The position numbers and the translations under genes were made by a program. 64,000 bases of DNA, from assembly GCF_030167915.1 (NCBI RefSeq), contig NZ_JARGNB010000001.1:310001-374000 (forward strand), written 5' to 3'. This DNA comes from Aquabacterium humicola (lineage in GTDB: Bacteria; Pseudomonadota; Gammaproteobacteria; Burkholderiales; Burkholderiaceae_C). Positions 25,831 to 38,717 of this stretch are shown in pieces. Within the stretch, counting starts at the first letter, position 1. The number at the start of each line of letters is the position of its first letter. A model generated the notes under the pieces. It worked only from the letters and a program-made list of their open reading frames with translations, ran no database searches and was not told the DNA's origin.

Positions 25831-25858
25831 ACGCGGGCCTCGGCCCGCGTTTGTCTTT
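25831..25858. terminator. Rho-independent terminator after the porin
   Basis: ACGCGGGC-CTCG-GCCCGCGT forms an 8-bp stem with a 4-base loop, followed by TTTGTCTTT. The stop codon of the convergent M81 gene abuts the T-run, so the hairpin may also work on the other strand. Confidence 0.85.
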
Positions 25859-27369
25859 CAGGGCCGCCGCGCCGTCGTCGCCGGCAGCTTCGTCCAGGCG
25901 AGGTCCTCGGGATCGGCCGCCATCGGCCCCGGCGCCTTGGCGACGAGGATGCTGTGCGCGATCGGCTGGAACGCGGCGCGAAAGTGCACCGAGCTCTTGA
26001 CGACGATCACGGCCATCTCCGAGGGCTGCACGCCGAGGAAGCGGCATAGGTCCAGGTCCAGCATCTGGCACTTCGCGCTGGCCAGCAGCACCTGCACGCC
26101 GTCGACGTCGATGCGCGCGCACGGCCCCAGCCGCACGGTGCTGCCGGCGGTCATCGGGCCGTGCAGCGGGATCGTGCCGTCGCTGATCGCCTCCACGCGT
26201 ACTTCACGTGTCAGCGCTGCATCGGTCGGCTCGCCGCGGTAGTCCTTGACCGAGCGGCCGAACGTCAGGGTCAGCGTCGTGCCGACGCCGGCCGCATGCG
26301 CCGCGGCGGCGGCGTCGGGATCGAACAGCAGGCCCAGCGCGATGCGGCCCGGGAAGCGCCGTCCGGCGCCTTCGGCCAGCAGCGCATGCAGCATGCCGGT
26401 GGTATTGCTGTCGCCGCCCGCGCCGGGGTTGTCCTGCGTGTCGGCGATGACGACAGGCGCCGAGGCCCCTTGCGCGCGCTGCAGCGCCTCGCGCACCGCG
26501 TCGCGCGGCAGCAGCCACTGCAGCGCGAATTCGCTGCGGCGTGCGTTCACCGCCGCGGCCAGCGCCTCGACCGCGCGCCCGACGGCCGCCGCGTGCTCGC
26601 CATGACCGAAGACCACCGGCCCGCAGTCGGCGATATCGGCGGCCGGGAAGCCCATCGCGAATTCCAGCTGCACGCCGTGCTCGCGCTCCAGCGCGTCGAG
26701 CGTGCGCATCAAACCGGCCGCGGGTTCCAGCAGCGTGCACTGCGTGTTCAGCGGCAGCAGGTAGGGCAGGCGGCGTGACGCGGTGTGCAGCGGCCGCGCG
26801 CCGGGCGCCAGCCGGCGCGCCATCGCCGCCACCGCCGCGTGGCCGCGCTCGCGCATGTCGACGTGGGGGTAGGTGCGGTAGACGAAGAAGGCATCCGCGT
26901 GGCGCAGCATGCGTTCGCTGACGTTGGCGTGCAGGTCCAGGGTCGCGATCAGCGGCATGTCGGGGCCGACCACCGCGCGCAGGCGCTCCAGCAGTTCACC
27001 CTCGGTGTCGTCGACATGCTCGGCGACACCCGCGCCATGCAGGTCGAGCAGGATGCCGTCGATGCGGCCGGCGGCCGCCCGCAGGTCCTCGACCATCTCC
27101 GCGGCGATGCGCTCGAACGCGTCCTTCGTGACGTGCGCCGATGGTGTCGCGCCGGCCCACACCGACGGCACCAGCGTCCAGCCGCGCTCGCGCGCCGCGG
27201 TGATGAAGCCCGACAGCGGCAGGCTTCCCGGCGCGATCAGCTCGACCATCGCGTCGCCGCGCGCATACGCCGGGTAGGACGAGCCGCGGTTGAACGCCGC
27301 CCAGTCGGCCTGGCTCGGTGCGAAGGTATTGGTCTCGTGCTGGAAGCCGGCAATGAAGATACGGGTCAT
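25858..27369 (-). CDS. M81-family metallopeptidase, MlrC-like
   Basis: A 503-residue protein of the M81 family, named after MlrC of microcystin-degrading sphingomonads but widespread with unknown substrates. The N-terminal domain starts MTRIFIAGFQHETNTFAPS and has GILLDLHGAGVAEHVDDTEG and LIATLDLHANVSERML, providing the zinc-binding Asp/His residues. The C-terminal domain has DTQDNPGAGGDSNTTGMLHAL. The frame extends upstream to 27528, but ATG 27369 gives the family start. Its ATG overlaps the TGA of the ferritin-like gene, so the two are coupled. A real role in microcystin breakdown should not be assumed. Confidence 0.9.
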   Translation of the reverse strand: MTRIFIAGFQHETNTFAPSQADWAAFNRGSSYPAYARGDAMVELIAPGSLPLSGFITAARERGWTLVPSVWAGATPSAHVTKDAFERIAAEMVEDLRAAAGRIDGILLDLHGAGVAEHVDDTEGELLERLRAVVGPDMPLIATLDLHANVSERMLRHADAFFVYRTYPHVDMRERGHAAVAAMARRLAPGARPLHTASRRLPYLLPLNTQCTLLEPAAGLMRTLDALEREHGVQLEFAMGFPAADIADCGPVVFGHGEHAAAVGRAVEALAAAVNARRSEFALQWLLPRDAVREALQRAQGASAPVVIADTQDNPGAGGDSNTTGMLHALLAEGAGRRFPGRIALGLLFDPDAAAAAHAAGVGTTLTLTFGRSVKDYRGEPTDAALTREVRVEAISDGTIPLHGPMTAGSTVRLGPCARIDVDGVQVLLASAKCQMLDLDLCRFLGVQPSEMAVIVVKSSVHFRAAFQPIAHSILVAKAPGPMAADPEDLAWTKLPATTARRP

Positions 27370-28169
27370 GGATGGGCCTGGGTGAGGTAGGCGATCTCGT
27401 CGTCGGTGAAACCCGCGTCGCGGCGCGCACCGAGGTTGTAGGGGCCCTTCAGCCGCGGCGCCGAATGGCGCGCCAGCAGCTCGGGATAGATTGCGACCGG
27501 GTCCAGCCCGTCGCGCTCGCACAGCCAACGGTACCAGCGGTTGCCGATTGCCACGTGGCCGATCTCGTCGCGCAGGATCACGTCGAGGATCTCGACCGCG
27601 CGCATGTCGCCGGCCTTCGCCAGCTTGGCCTGGATCGGCGGCGTCGCGTCCAGGCCCCTGGCCTCCAAAGTACGCGGCACCAGCGCCATGCGGGCGACGA
27701 TGTCGTGCTTCGTGCTGTCGGTCATGCGCCAGAGGCCGTCGTGGGCGTCGAAGTCGCCGTAGTCATGGCCGAGCGATTGAAGGTGCTCGCGCAGCAGCGT
27801 GAAGTGCAGGGCCTCCTCGCCGGCCACTTGGAGCCAGTCGCGGTAGAACTCGGGCGGCATGCCGGCAAAACGCCACACCGCATCGAGCGCGAGGTTGATC
27901 GCGTTGAACTCGATGTGCGCGATCGCGTGCAGCAGCGCGGCGCGGCCGGCCAGCGTGAACGGCGAGCGCCGCGGCACCTGGTCCGCGGCGACGAGGCGCG
28001 GCCGCGGCGGGCGGCCGGGCAGGGCGGCCTCGTCGGTGCCGAGGGCCGCGTCCGGGTCGATCGACAGCTCGCCCGCGCGTGCGGCCTGCAGCAGCGCCCG
28101 CGCCGCCTCGGCTTTCGCGGCGGGGTCGGCGATCAGAAGCACCTGCAAAGCTTGCGGTCGGAGCTGCAT
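27366..28169 (-). CDS. Ferritin-like DUF455 protein
   Basis: A 267-residue protein of the DUF455 ferritin-like superfamily. Candidate di-metal ligands sit in helices HAIAHIEFNAINLALDAVW, AGEEALHFTLLREHL and ILRDEIGHVAIGNRW, which preserves the paired Glu/His pattern of four-helix bundles. Some family members act on modified tRNA or metabolites, but the reaction here is unknown. It starts at ATG 28169, divergent from the carbonic-anhydrase-like gene, and its stop overlaps the M81 start. Confidence 0.85.
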   Translation of the reverse strand: MQLRPQALQVLLIADPAAKAEAARALLQAARAGELSIDPDAALGTDEAALPGRPPRPRLVAADQVPRRSPFTLAGRAALLHAIAHIEFNAINLALDAVWRFAGMPPEFYRDWLQVAGEEALHFTLLREHLQSLGHDYGDFDAHDGLWRMTDSTKHDIVARMALVPRTLEARGLDATPPIQAKLAKAGDMRAVEILDVILRDEIGHVAIGNRWYRWLCERDGLDPVAIYPELLARHSAPRLKGPYNLGARRDAGFTDDEIAYLTQAHP

Positions 28170-28172
28170 CCT

Positions 28173-28178
28173 TAAAAT
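28173..28178 (+). promoter_or_regulatory. -10-like TAAAAT ahead of the gamma carbonic anhydrase gene
   Basis: TAAAAT lies 24 bp before the ATG at 28203, with TTGCGG 15 bp further upstream. The AT-rich patch TTAAAATGATACTTTTGTAC stands out from its GC-rich surroundings and is the only plausible promoter in the 33-bp divergent gap. Confidence 0.4.
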
Positions 28179-28202
28179 GATACTTTTGTACGAGGGCCGC
28201 GC

Positions 28203-28727
28203 ATGGCGATCTATCAACTCGGGGAACGCATTCCCCGCATTCCCGCCAGCGCCTGGGTGGCCGACAGCGCGCAGGTGATCGGCGAGGTTACCCTCGGCGA
28301 GCATGCCGCGGTCTGGTACGGCGCGGTGATCCGCGGCGACAACCACGGCATCGTGATCGGCGCGCGCAGCAACGTGCAGGAGAACGCGGTGCTGCACACC
28401 GATGCCGGCATCACGCTGACCGTCGGCGACGACGTCACCATCGGCCACCAGGTGATGCTGCATGGCTGCACGATCGGCGACGGCTCGCTGATCGGCATCC
28501 AGGCCGTGGTCTTGAATGGCGCCCGCATCGGCCGCAACTGCCTGGTGGGCGCCGGCGCGCTGGTCACCGAGGACAAGGAATTTCCCGACGGCGTGCTGAT
28601 CGTCGGGTCGCCCGCCAAGGTGTCGCGCGAGCTGACACCCGAGCAGATCCAGCGCCTGAAGCTCAGTGCTGCGCATTACGTGCAGCAGCAGCAGCGGCAT
28701 CGCAGCCTGTTGAAGCGCATCGATTGA
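28203..28727 (+). CDS. Gamma-class carbonic anhydrase-like hexapeptide protein
   Basis: A 174-residue left-handed beta-helix trimer subunit. Hexapeptide repeats run from about 15 to 140. The three zinc histidines of the gamma class fit His65 (AVLHTD), His82 (TIGHQ) and His87 (MLHGC). The PAKVSRELTPEQ tail is typical of YrdA/PaaY-like members, many of which show little carbonic anhydrase activity. It is upstream of hslO by 34 bp on the same strand. Confidence 0.92.
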   Translation: MAIYQLGERIPRIPASAWVADSAQVIGEVTLGEHAAVWYGAVIRGDNHGIVIGARSNVQENAVLHTDAGITLTVGDDVTIGHQVMLHGCTIGDGSLIGIQAVVLNGARIGRNCLVGAGALVTEDKEFPDGVLIVGSPAKVSRELTPEQIQRLKLSAAHYVQQQQRHRSLLKRID

Positions 28728-28761
28728 GCGCATCGATCAGACGCATCGACCGAATCCACCG

Positions 28762-29742
28762 ATGGACCAACTCCACAAGTTCCTTTTCGAAGGCCTCGCC
28801 GTGCGGGGCATGCTGGTGCGCCTGGACGGCAGCTGGCGCGAGCTGCTGGCGCGCCGCACCAGCGCGCACGATGGCGGCCACGCGTTCCCGGCGCCGGTGC
28901 GTTCGCTGCTCGGCGAGATGGCCGCGGCGACCTGCCTGATGCAGTCGAACCTGAAGTTCAACGGCGCGCTGATCCTGCAGGTGTTCGGCGACGGGCCGGT
29001 CAAGCTGGCGGTGGCCGAGGCGCAGCCCGACCTGAGCTTCCGCGCCACCGCGAAGGTGGTCGACGAGGTGCCGCCGACCGCCCAGCTCGAGGCGATGCTC
29101 AACGTGCACGGCAAGGGCCGCTGCGCGATCACGCTGGACCCGAAGGACCGCTTGCCCGGGCAGCAGCCCTACCAGGGCGTGGTGCCGCTGCATGGCGATC
29201 GTCGCGAACCGTTGCAGAAGCTGTCCGATGTGCTGGAGCACTACATGCTGCAGTCCGAGCAGCTGGACACCAAGCTGGTGCTGGCGGCCAACGACGAGAT
29301 TGCCGCCGGGCTGCTGGTGCAGCGGCTGCCGGTCACCGGCGAATCCAACCTCGCCGGGGGTGTCGCGGTGTCCCGTGACGAGGACCAGATCGGCCGCAAC
29401 GAGGATTTCAACCGCATCGCGCTGCTCGCCGGCACGCTGACGCCCGAGGAACTGCTGACACTGGAGCCGGAGGTCGTGCTGCGCCGCCTGTTCTGGCAGG
29501 AGCAGCTCGCGCGTTTCGAGCCGCTGACGCCGCGCTTCGCGTGCAGCTGCTCGCGCCAGCGCGTGGGCGGCATGCTGCGCGGGCTGGGCCGCGGCGAGAT
29601 CGACTCGATCATCGCCGAGCGCGGCGATGTCGAGATCGGCTGCGACTTCTGCGGCCAGCAGTACCACTTCGACCCGGTCGACGTCGGCGAATTGTTCACG
29701 CCGGGGCGCGACCAGCCGCCGGCCAGCACGGTCGTGCAGTAG
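28762..29742 (+). CDS. hslO: Redox-regulated chaperone Hsp33
   Basis: A 326-residue cytosolic holdase, activated when oxidation releases zinc from its C-terminal site. The N-terminal substrate-binding domain begins HKFLFEGLAVRGMLVRLDGS. The redox switch has all four cysteines: CSCSRQR and, about 32 residues later, CDFCGQQYHF. The length is slightly above the usual 290-300 because of an Ala/Pro-poor C-terminal tail past the zinc site. It ends 3 bp from a convergent kinase gene. Confidence 0.95.
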   Translation: MDQLHKFLFEGLAVRGMLVRLDGSWRELLARRTSAHDGGHAFPAPVRSLLGEMAAATCLMQSNLKFNGALILQVFGDGPVKLAVAEAQPDLSFRATAKVVDEVPPTAQLEAMLNVHGKGRCAITLDPKDRLPGQQPYQGVVPLHGDRREPLQKLSDVLEHYMLQSEQLDTKLVLAANDEIAAGLLVQRLPVTGESNLAGGVAVSRDEDQIGRNEDFNRIALLAGTLTPEELLTLEPEVVLRRLFWQEQLARFEPLTPRFACSCSRQRVGGMLRGLGRGEIDSIIAERGDVEIGCDFCGQQYHFDPVDVGELFTPGRDQPPASTVVQ

Positions 29743-29745
29743 TCC

Positions 29746-30450
29746 CTAACGCCTTTCCGGCGCGGCCAGGCGGCGCAGCGCGTGCTCGCAGTCCGGGGCG
29801 TCGCAGTCGCAGGCCCAGCGCCAGGCCGGCTCGGCCGCCTCGCGTTCGGCCAGCCGGGTGAAGAGGCCGCGGCGCGGCGCTTCGAGATCGCGCAGCAGCG
29901 GCGTGATCGCGTCCAGCGCCGCGTCGAGCCGGGCCTCGCCCGTGCCGGCGATCGAAGCCCACGGCAGCCGCGCGCCGATCAGCAGGCCGCGCAGCAGCGC
30001 ATCGACGGGCTCGCGCACGTGTTCGCCGTCGCGCTGGTGGCCGTCGGCCACCCACGGCAGGTCGAGCGCCGTCAGCAGGGTCAGCGCGCAGCCGCGCTGC
30101 CAGTCGAGCGCTTGCGCATGCAAGGAACGGTCGGCGAACAGGTACTCGCTGTAGACGCTGATCGTCAGCGGCGTGGTGTCGGCGATGACGATCGCATGCC
30201 GCGCCGCGGCCTCGTCGATGCGCCGCGCCTGCTCGGCGGCGATGCCGGCCTGCTCGTCGGGCCGCGGCGTGCGGCCGGCGGCGTCGCACCATTCGCGCAG
30301 CACCTCGGGCACCCAGGCGACGGCCAGGCCGGTGTGCTCGGCCAGGCGTTCGGCCGCGGCCCGTGCGAGCCAGGTCTTGCCGGTGCTCTCGGCGCCGACG
30401 ATGGCGATGCGCAGGCCGGGTGTCGACACGGGCTCAGGCGACGCCGGCAT
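29746..30450 (-). CDS. NadR-like P-loop kinase (probable ribosylnicotinamide kinase)
   Basis: A 234-residue P-loop protein of the AAA_28 type, related to the C-terminal kinase domain of NadR. Walker A is GAESTGKT at 19-26, followed by the NadR-like VAWVPEVLREW and IADTTPLTISVYSEYLF blocks and ADGHQRDG. No nucleotidyltransferase domain is present, so it would only phosphorylate nicotinamide riboside to NMN. PnuC, the riboside transporter, lies 2 kb away, which supports this assignment by context. A C-terminal CDCDAPDCEH segment is cysteine-rich and unexplained. Its start overlaps the Crp/Fnr gene by 17 bp. Confidence 0.72.
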   Translation of the reverse strand: MPASPEPVSTPGLRIAIVGAESTGKTWLARAAAERLAEHTGLAVAWVPEVLREWCDAAGRTPRPDEQAGIAAEQARRIDEAAARHAIVIADTTPLTISVYSEYLFADRSLHAQALDWQRGCALTLLTALDLPWVADGHQRDGEHVREPVDALLRGLLIGARLPWASIAGTGEARLDAALDAITPLLRDLEAPRRGLFTRLAEREAAEPAWRWACDCDAPDCEHALRRLAAPERR

Positions 30451-31114
30451 AACTGCGCAGGCCGTTGACGTCCAGCACCGTCAGCCCGCGGGTTTCGGGC
30501 TTCAGCAGCCCGGCATCGGCCAGGTGCTTCAGCGCGATGTTCACCCGCTGCCGCGACAGCCCGCAGAGCAGGCCGATCTCGGCCTGGTTGAGGTCGACGA
30601 AGGCCTCGCGGTCGGGGTAGAGATCGGGGTGGAACAGCGCGCCGATGCAGCGCGCGACCTGGGCATCGGCGTCCATCAGCCGGCCGACCTCGAGCATGCC
30701 GATGAACAGGCTCAGTCGCGCGTTCATCAAGTGCTGCAGGTAGTGGTTGAAGGGCAGGCTGGTCTGGCGCAGCCATTCGAAGGTGGCGGCCGGCACCAGC
30801 ACCAGGCGGCTGGGGCGCAGCGCGATGACGTCGTAGCGCCGCGCCTCGCGCTTGAGCAGCGAGCCTTCGCCGAACCAGGCCGCGGTGCTGACGCCGCTCA
30901 AGCTGGACACTCGCCCGTCGGCCGACATCACCGACATCTTCAGCAGCCCCTCGGCCAGCCCGATCCAGTGCGTCGCCGGCTCGCCCATGCGCGCGACGTA
31001 ACCCTGCGCGGGCACGCAGCGTTCGTTCGAGTGGGCGATCACGCGGTCGAGCTCGTGCGGCGTGAGCACGCGGCCCCAGGCCGAGGCCTCGATCAGGGTG
31101 GTGACGGATTTCAT
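30434..31114 (-). CDS. Crp/Fnr-family transcriptional regulator
   Basis: A 226-residue regulator with an N-terminal cyclic-nucleotide-binding-like beta-barrel (about 20-135, FGEGSLLKREARRYDVIAL) and a C-terminal Crp-type HTH (LNQAEIGLLCGLSRQRVNIA at about 173-192). There is no FNR-type cysteine set, so oxygen sensing through an Fe-S cluster is unlikely. It overlaps the NadR-like kinase and is divergent from a LivK-type binding protein. A perfect 16-bp palindrome between them is the natural candidate for its binding site. Confidence 0.9.
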   Translation of the reverse strand: MKSVTTLIEASAWGRVLTPHELDRVIAHSNERCVPAQGYVARMGEPATHWIGLAEGLLKMSVMSADGRVSSLSGVSTAAWFGEGSLLKREARRYDVIALRPSRLVLVPAATFEWLRQTSLPFNHYLQHLMNARLSLFIGMLEVGRLMDADAQVARCIGALFHPDLYPDREAFVDLNQAEIGLLCGLSRQRVNIALKHLADAGLLKPETRGLTVLDVNGLRSYAGVA

Positions 31115-31172
31115 GCTTGGCGGGCGCCGCTGCGGTGCCTACGGGTTAGCCCCGGGCCGCGTGGCGGTTCAT

Positions 31173-31188
31173 TGTCGTTGCAACGACA
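31173..31188. promoter_or_regulatory. Perfect 16-bp palindrome between crp-like gene and binding protein
   Basis: TGTCGTTGCAACGACA is fully symmetric without a spacer. It is 59 bp from the regulator start and 64 bp from the binding-protein start. The downstream flank repeats CGACAGAC at an 11-bp interval, about one helical turn. It is probably the operator of the adjacent Crp/Fnr protein. Confidence 0.6.
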
Positions 31189-31251
31189 GACAAGCGACAG
31201 ACGCCGCTTCCAGACTGCCGGCCCAGGAACGGGAATTCTAAGGAGAGGGAC

Positions 31252-32400
31252 ATGGAACGTCGGCTTGGGAAAGACCTCCGCGCCGCTGCGCTGCTGGTGT
31301 GCGGCATGGCGATCGGTGCGGCCGCGTGCGCGGCGCCGGCGCAGCCCGCGGACGAGCTGCTGATCGGCCAGTCGGCCGCCTACAGCGGCCCGCTCGGCGA
31401 GCTTGGACTGGAGGCGCGGCGCGGCGCCGAGCTGTGCCTGGCGCAGGTCAACGCGCAGGGCGGCGTGCACGGCCGCAAGCTCAGGCTGGTGGCCATCGAC
31501 GATGCCTACGACCCGGCGCGCACCGAGGCCAACGTGCGCCAGCTGATCGACGAGCAGCAGGTGTTCGCGCTGATGGGCGTGATGGGCACGCCGAACAACG
31601 AGAAGGTGCTGCCGCTGATCGCCGGGAAGAAGGTGCCGGTGGTCGCGCCGCTGACCGGCGCGACCTCGATCCGCAAGGCCGAGTTCGACAACGTCTTCCA
31701 CGTGCGCGCGAGTTATGGCGACGAGGCCCGCAAGATCGCGCAGCACCTGGCGACGATCGGCACCACGCGCATCGCGGTGATCCGCCAGAACAACGGCTTC
31801 GGCCGCGACGTGCTCACCGCCCTGGAGGCGGAGCTCGCGACGCGCCAGATCAAGCCGGTGGCGGTCGCGACGGTCGAGAACGACGCATCGGACGCGGCCG
31901 CCGCGGTGGCCAAGGTGCTGGGCAGCGATGCCAATGCCGTCGTGCTGGCCACGGCCGGCAAGCCGACGGTCGAATCGATCAAGGGCATCAACCAGGGCCG
32001 CAAGGGCTTGCCGATGTACGCGCTGTCGGTGATGGGCACGCGCGGCGCGCTGAAGGCGCTGGGCGCCGACGGGGTCGGCGTGGTCGTCGCGCAGGTGATG
32101 CCTTACCCGTGGAACGCCGCGATGCCGCTGGTGCGCGACTACCAGCAGGCGATGGGCACGCAGGCGGCCGGCGAGTACTCGTACATGAGCCTCGAGGGCT
32201 GTCTCAACGCGCGCGTGCTGGCCGAAGGCCTGCGCCGCGCCGGGCCGAACCCGACGCGCGAGAAGCTGATCGCGGCGCTGGCCGGCATGCGCCAGTTCGA
32301 CATCGGCAAGCTGCAGCTGGGCTTCGCGAAGAGCCCCTACGTCGCGTCGAGCTACGTCGAGCTGTCGATCATCGCGCCGGGCGAGCGCTTCAGGCGTTAG
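31252..32400 (+). CDS. LivK-type ABC substrate-binding protein
   Basis: A 382-residue periplasmic binding protein of the branched-chain amino acid / amide class. A signal peptide ends near ACA-APA. Blocks include LLIGQSAAYSGPLGELG, LAQVNAQGGVHGRKLRL and FALMGVMGTPNNEKVLPLIA. Like the copy at 10465 it has no linked permease or ATPase. An AAGGAGAGG ribosome site precedes ATG 31252. The divergent Crp/Fnr regulator probably controls it. The neighbouring NadR-like kinase and PnuC invite, but do not prove, a link with pyridine salvage. Confidence 0.9.
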   Translation: MERRLGKDLRAAALLVCGMAIGAAACAAPAQPADELLIGQSAAYSGPLGELGLEARRGAELCLAQVNAQGGVHGRKLRLVAIDDAYDPARTEANVRQLIDEQQVFALMGVMGTPNNEKVLPLIAGKKVPVVAPLTGATSIRKAEFDNVFHVRASYGDEARKIAQHLATIGTTRIAVIRQNNGFGRDVLTALEAELATRQIKPVAVATVENDASDAAAAVAKVLGSDANAVVLATAGKPTVESIKGINQGRKGLPMYALSVMGTRGALKALGADGVGVVVAQVMPYPWNAAMPLVRDYQQAMGTQAAGEYSYMSLEGCLNARVLAEGLRRAGPNPTREKLIAALAGMRQFDIGKLQLGFAKSPYVASSYVELSIIAPGERFRR

Positions 32401-32409
32401 GACGCCGCG

Positions 32410-33030
32410 TCAGGCCGAGGCGGCCTGCGGCGCGGGCAGCTTCTGCCGCCACGCACGCCAGCCGATCGCGGCCATCACCGCGAACAGCGCGTAGAGCGCG
32501 ACCGTCAGCCACAGGCCCTTGATCGCGAACAGGCCGACGCTGAAGACGTTGACCGCGATCCACACCGGCCAGTTCTCGACCAGCTTGCGCCCGAGCAGGA
32601 ACTGGCCGGCGAGGCTGCCGACGGTGGGCAGCGCGTCGAGCCAGGGCACGTCGCTGTCGGTGGCGGTGGCCAGCAGCAGCGCGAGCGCCGGCCACGCGGC
32701 GAGCGTCGCGATGGCGGCCTGCCAGCGCTGGCGCACCGTCAGCACGTGCACGACCAGCGGCCCGCCCTCGGCGCCATGGCCGCGCAGCCACTGCCACCAG
32801 CCCCAGACCGCGACGACGATGAACACCAGCTGCAGCGTCGCTTCGCCATAGAGCTTGCTGTGTGCAAACAGCAGCGCGTACATCGCCGAGCTGGCCATCG
32901 CCAGCGGCCACGCCAGCGGATTGACCTGCCAGTTGCACACGACCATCCAGACCGCCAGCACGCAGGCGGCGATCTCCAGCCACGTGATCGGGCTGCCCCA
33001 GACGGTGAAGGCCTCGGCGAACAGGTTCAA
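32410..33030 (-). CDS. pnuC: Nicotinamide riboside transporter PnuC
   Basis: An inner-membrane protein of about 206 residues with seven hydrophobic segments. Family marks are WGSPITWLEIAACVLAVWMV, SKLYGEATLQLVFIVVAVWG with WWQW, and the second-half WPVWIAVNVFSVGLFAIKGL. PnuC passes nicotinamide riboside by facilitated diffusion, trapped by a riboside kinase; a NadR-like kinase gene is nearby. The start is uncertain: no ATG lies between the ftsB stop and the first helix, and TTG 33030 is the best placed, without a clear ribosome site. Translational coupling to ftsB is likely. Confidence 0.85.
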   Translation of the reverse strand: MNLFAEAFTVWGSPITWLEIAACVLAVWMVVCNWQVNPLAWPLAMASSAMYALLFAHSKLYGEATLQLVFIVVAVWGWWQWLRGHGAEGGPLVVHVLTVRQRWQAAIATLAAWPALALLLATATDSDVPWLDALPTVGSLAGQFLLGRKLVENWPVWIAVNVFSVGLFAIKGLWLTVALYALFAVMAAIGWRAWRQKLPAPQAASA

Positions 33031-33049
33031 CGCAAACGTCGATGCGGGT

Positions 33050-33322
33050 TCAGCGCTTCGTGACCTGGACGAAGATCTCGTCCGGCTTGACCATGCCGAG
33101 CTCGCTGCGCGCGCGGTCCTCGACCATCTCGAGGCCCATGCGCAGATCGTCGACCTCGGCGGCCAGGCGCGCATTGCGCTGGCGCTGCGCCTCGTTCTGC
33201 TTCAGCTGGGCGTCGAGCTGGCCCTGCAGGCGCAGCGCGTAGGGCTTGCCGCCGTCGCCGAACCACAGCTCCGCATGCACCAGCGCCAGCAGCGCGAGCA
33301 GGGCGAGCGTGAGCAGGCGCAT
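33050..33322 (-). CDS. ftsB: Cell division protein FtsB
   Basis: A 90-residue bitopic divisome protein. One transmembrane helix (about 3-17) is followed by a periplasmic coiled coil (about 28-68) and a short C-terminal part with ARSELGMVKPDEIFV, typical of FtsB. It forms a complex with FtsL and FtsQ at the septum. It lies directly downstream of eno, the conserved proteobacterial arrangement, and upstream of pnuC. Confidence 0.93.
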   Translation of the reverse strand: MRLLTLALLALLALVHAELWFGDGGKPYALRLQGQLDAQLKQNEAQRQRNARLAAEVDDLRMGLEMVEDRARSELGMVKPDEIFVQVTKR

Positions 33323-33356
33323 GGGGTGTGGACGGCGGACGGCGGGGGGCCGGCGA

Positions 33357-34643
<1,287 letters not shown>

Positions 34644-34736
34644 TCAATGGTCTCCGGGGAAGTGGAAAACGGGCGGCGCGGATGTTGCCGTGCAGGGGTT
34701 ACATGCGCGCATCAAGGCGGAAGGGCCGTGGGGTGG

Positions 34737-35030
34737 CTACGACGGCACGCCGTCGACGACGATCATGCGCATCACGCCGGCGCCTTCGCGCAGCGACCTC
34801 GCATGGGTGTAGGTCTCGCTGGCATAGAAGGCCTTCGCGGCGGCGCGGTCCCTGAACTTCAGCACGACGAGGCGGCTCGGCGTCCAGGGGCCTTCCAGCA
34901 CCTCGAACTCGCCGCCGCGCACGAGGACCTCCGCCCCGTGCTCCTGCATCGCCTTGGTGCTCCACTCGCGGTACTTCGCCATCCTGTCGGCATCGGTCAC
35001 GGTCACGTCGGCGATGATGTAGGCGGCCAT
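34737..35030 (-). CDS. DUF1330 protein
   Basis: A 97-residue single-domain protein of the DUF1330 family with a ferredoxin-like alpha/beta fold. Typical blocks are AYIIADVTVTDADRMAKYRE at the start and LVVLKFRDRAAAKAFYASE later. The function is unknown. It sits 12 bp downstream of kdsA and 93 bp upstream of eno, a position it holds in many relatives, and is probably co-transcribed with them. Confidence 0.9.
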   Translation of the reverse strand: MAAYIIADVTVTDADRMAKYREWSTKAMQEHGAEVLVRGGEFEVLEGPWTPSRLVVLKFRDRAAAKAFYASETYTHARSLREGAGVMRMIVVDGVPS

Positions 35031-35042
35031 GTAGTTCCTGGG

Positions 35043-38684
<3,642 letters not shown>

Positions 38685-38717
38685 GGCTGGCTTCACGAAT
38701 TCCTCGAGGAGCCCACC

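Noticed and set aside
32410-33174. PnuC start at the ATG 33174
   Set aside because: It lies inside ftsB, and the added N-terminal residues are a Ser/Arg-rich mirror of the ftsB frame rather than PnuC sequence.
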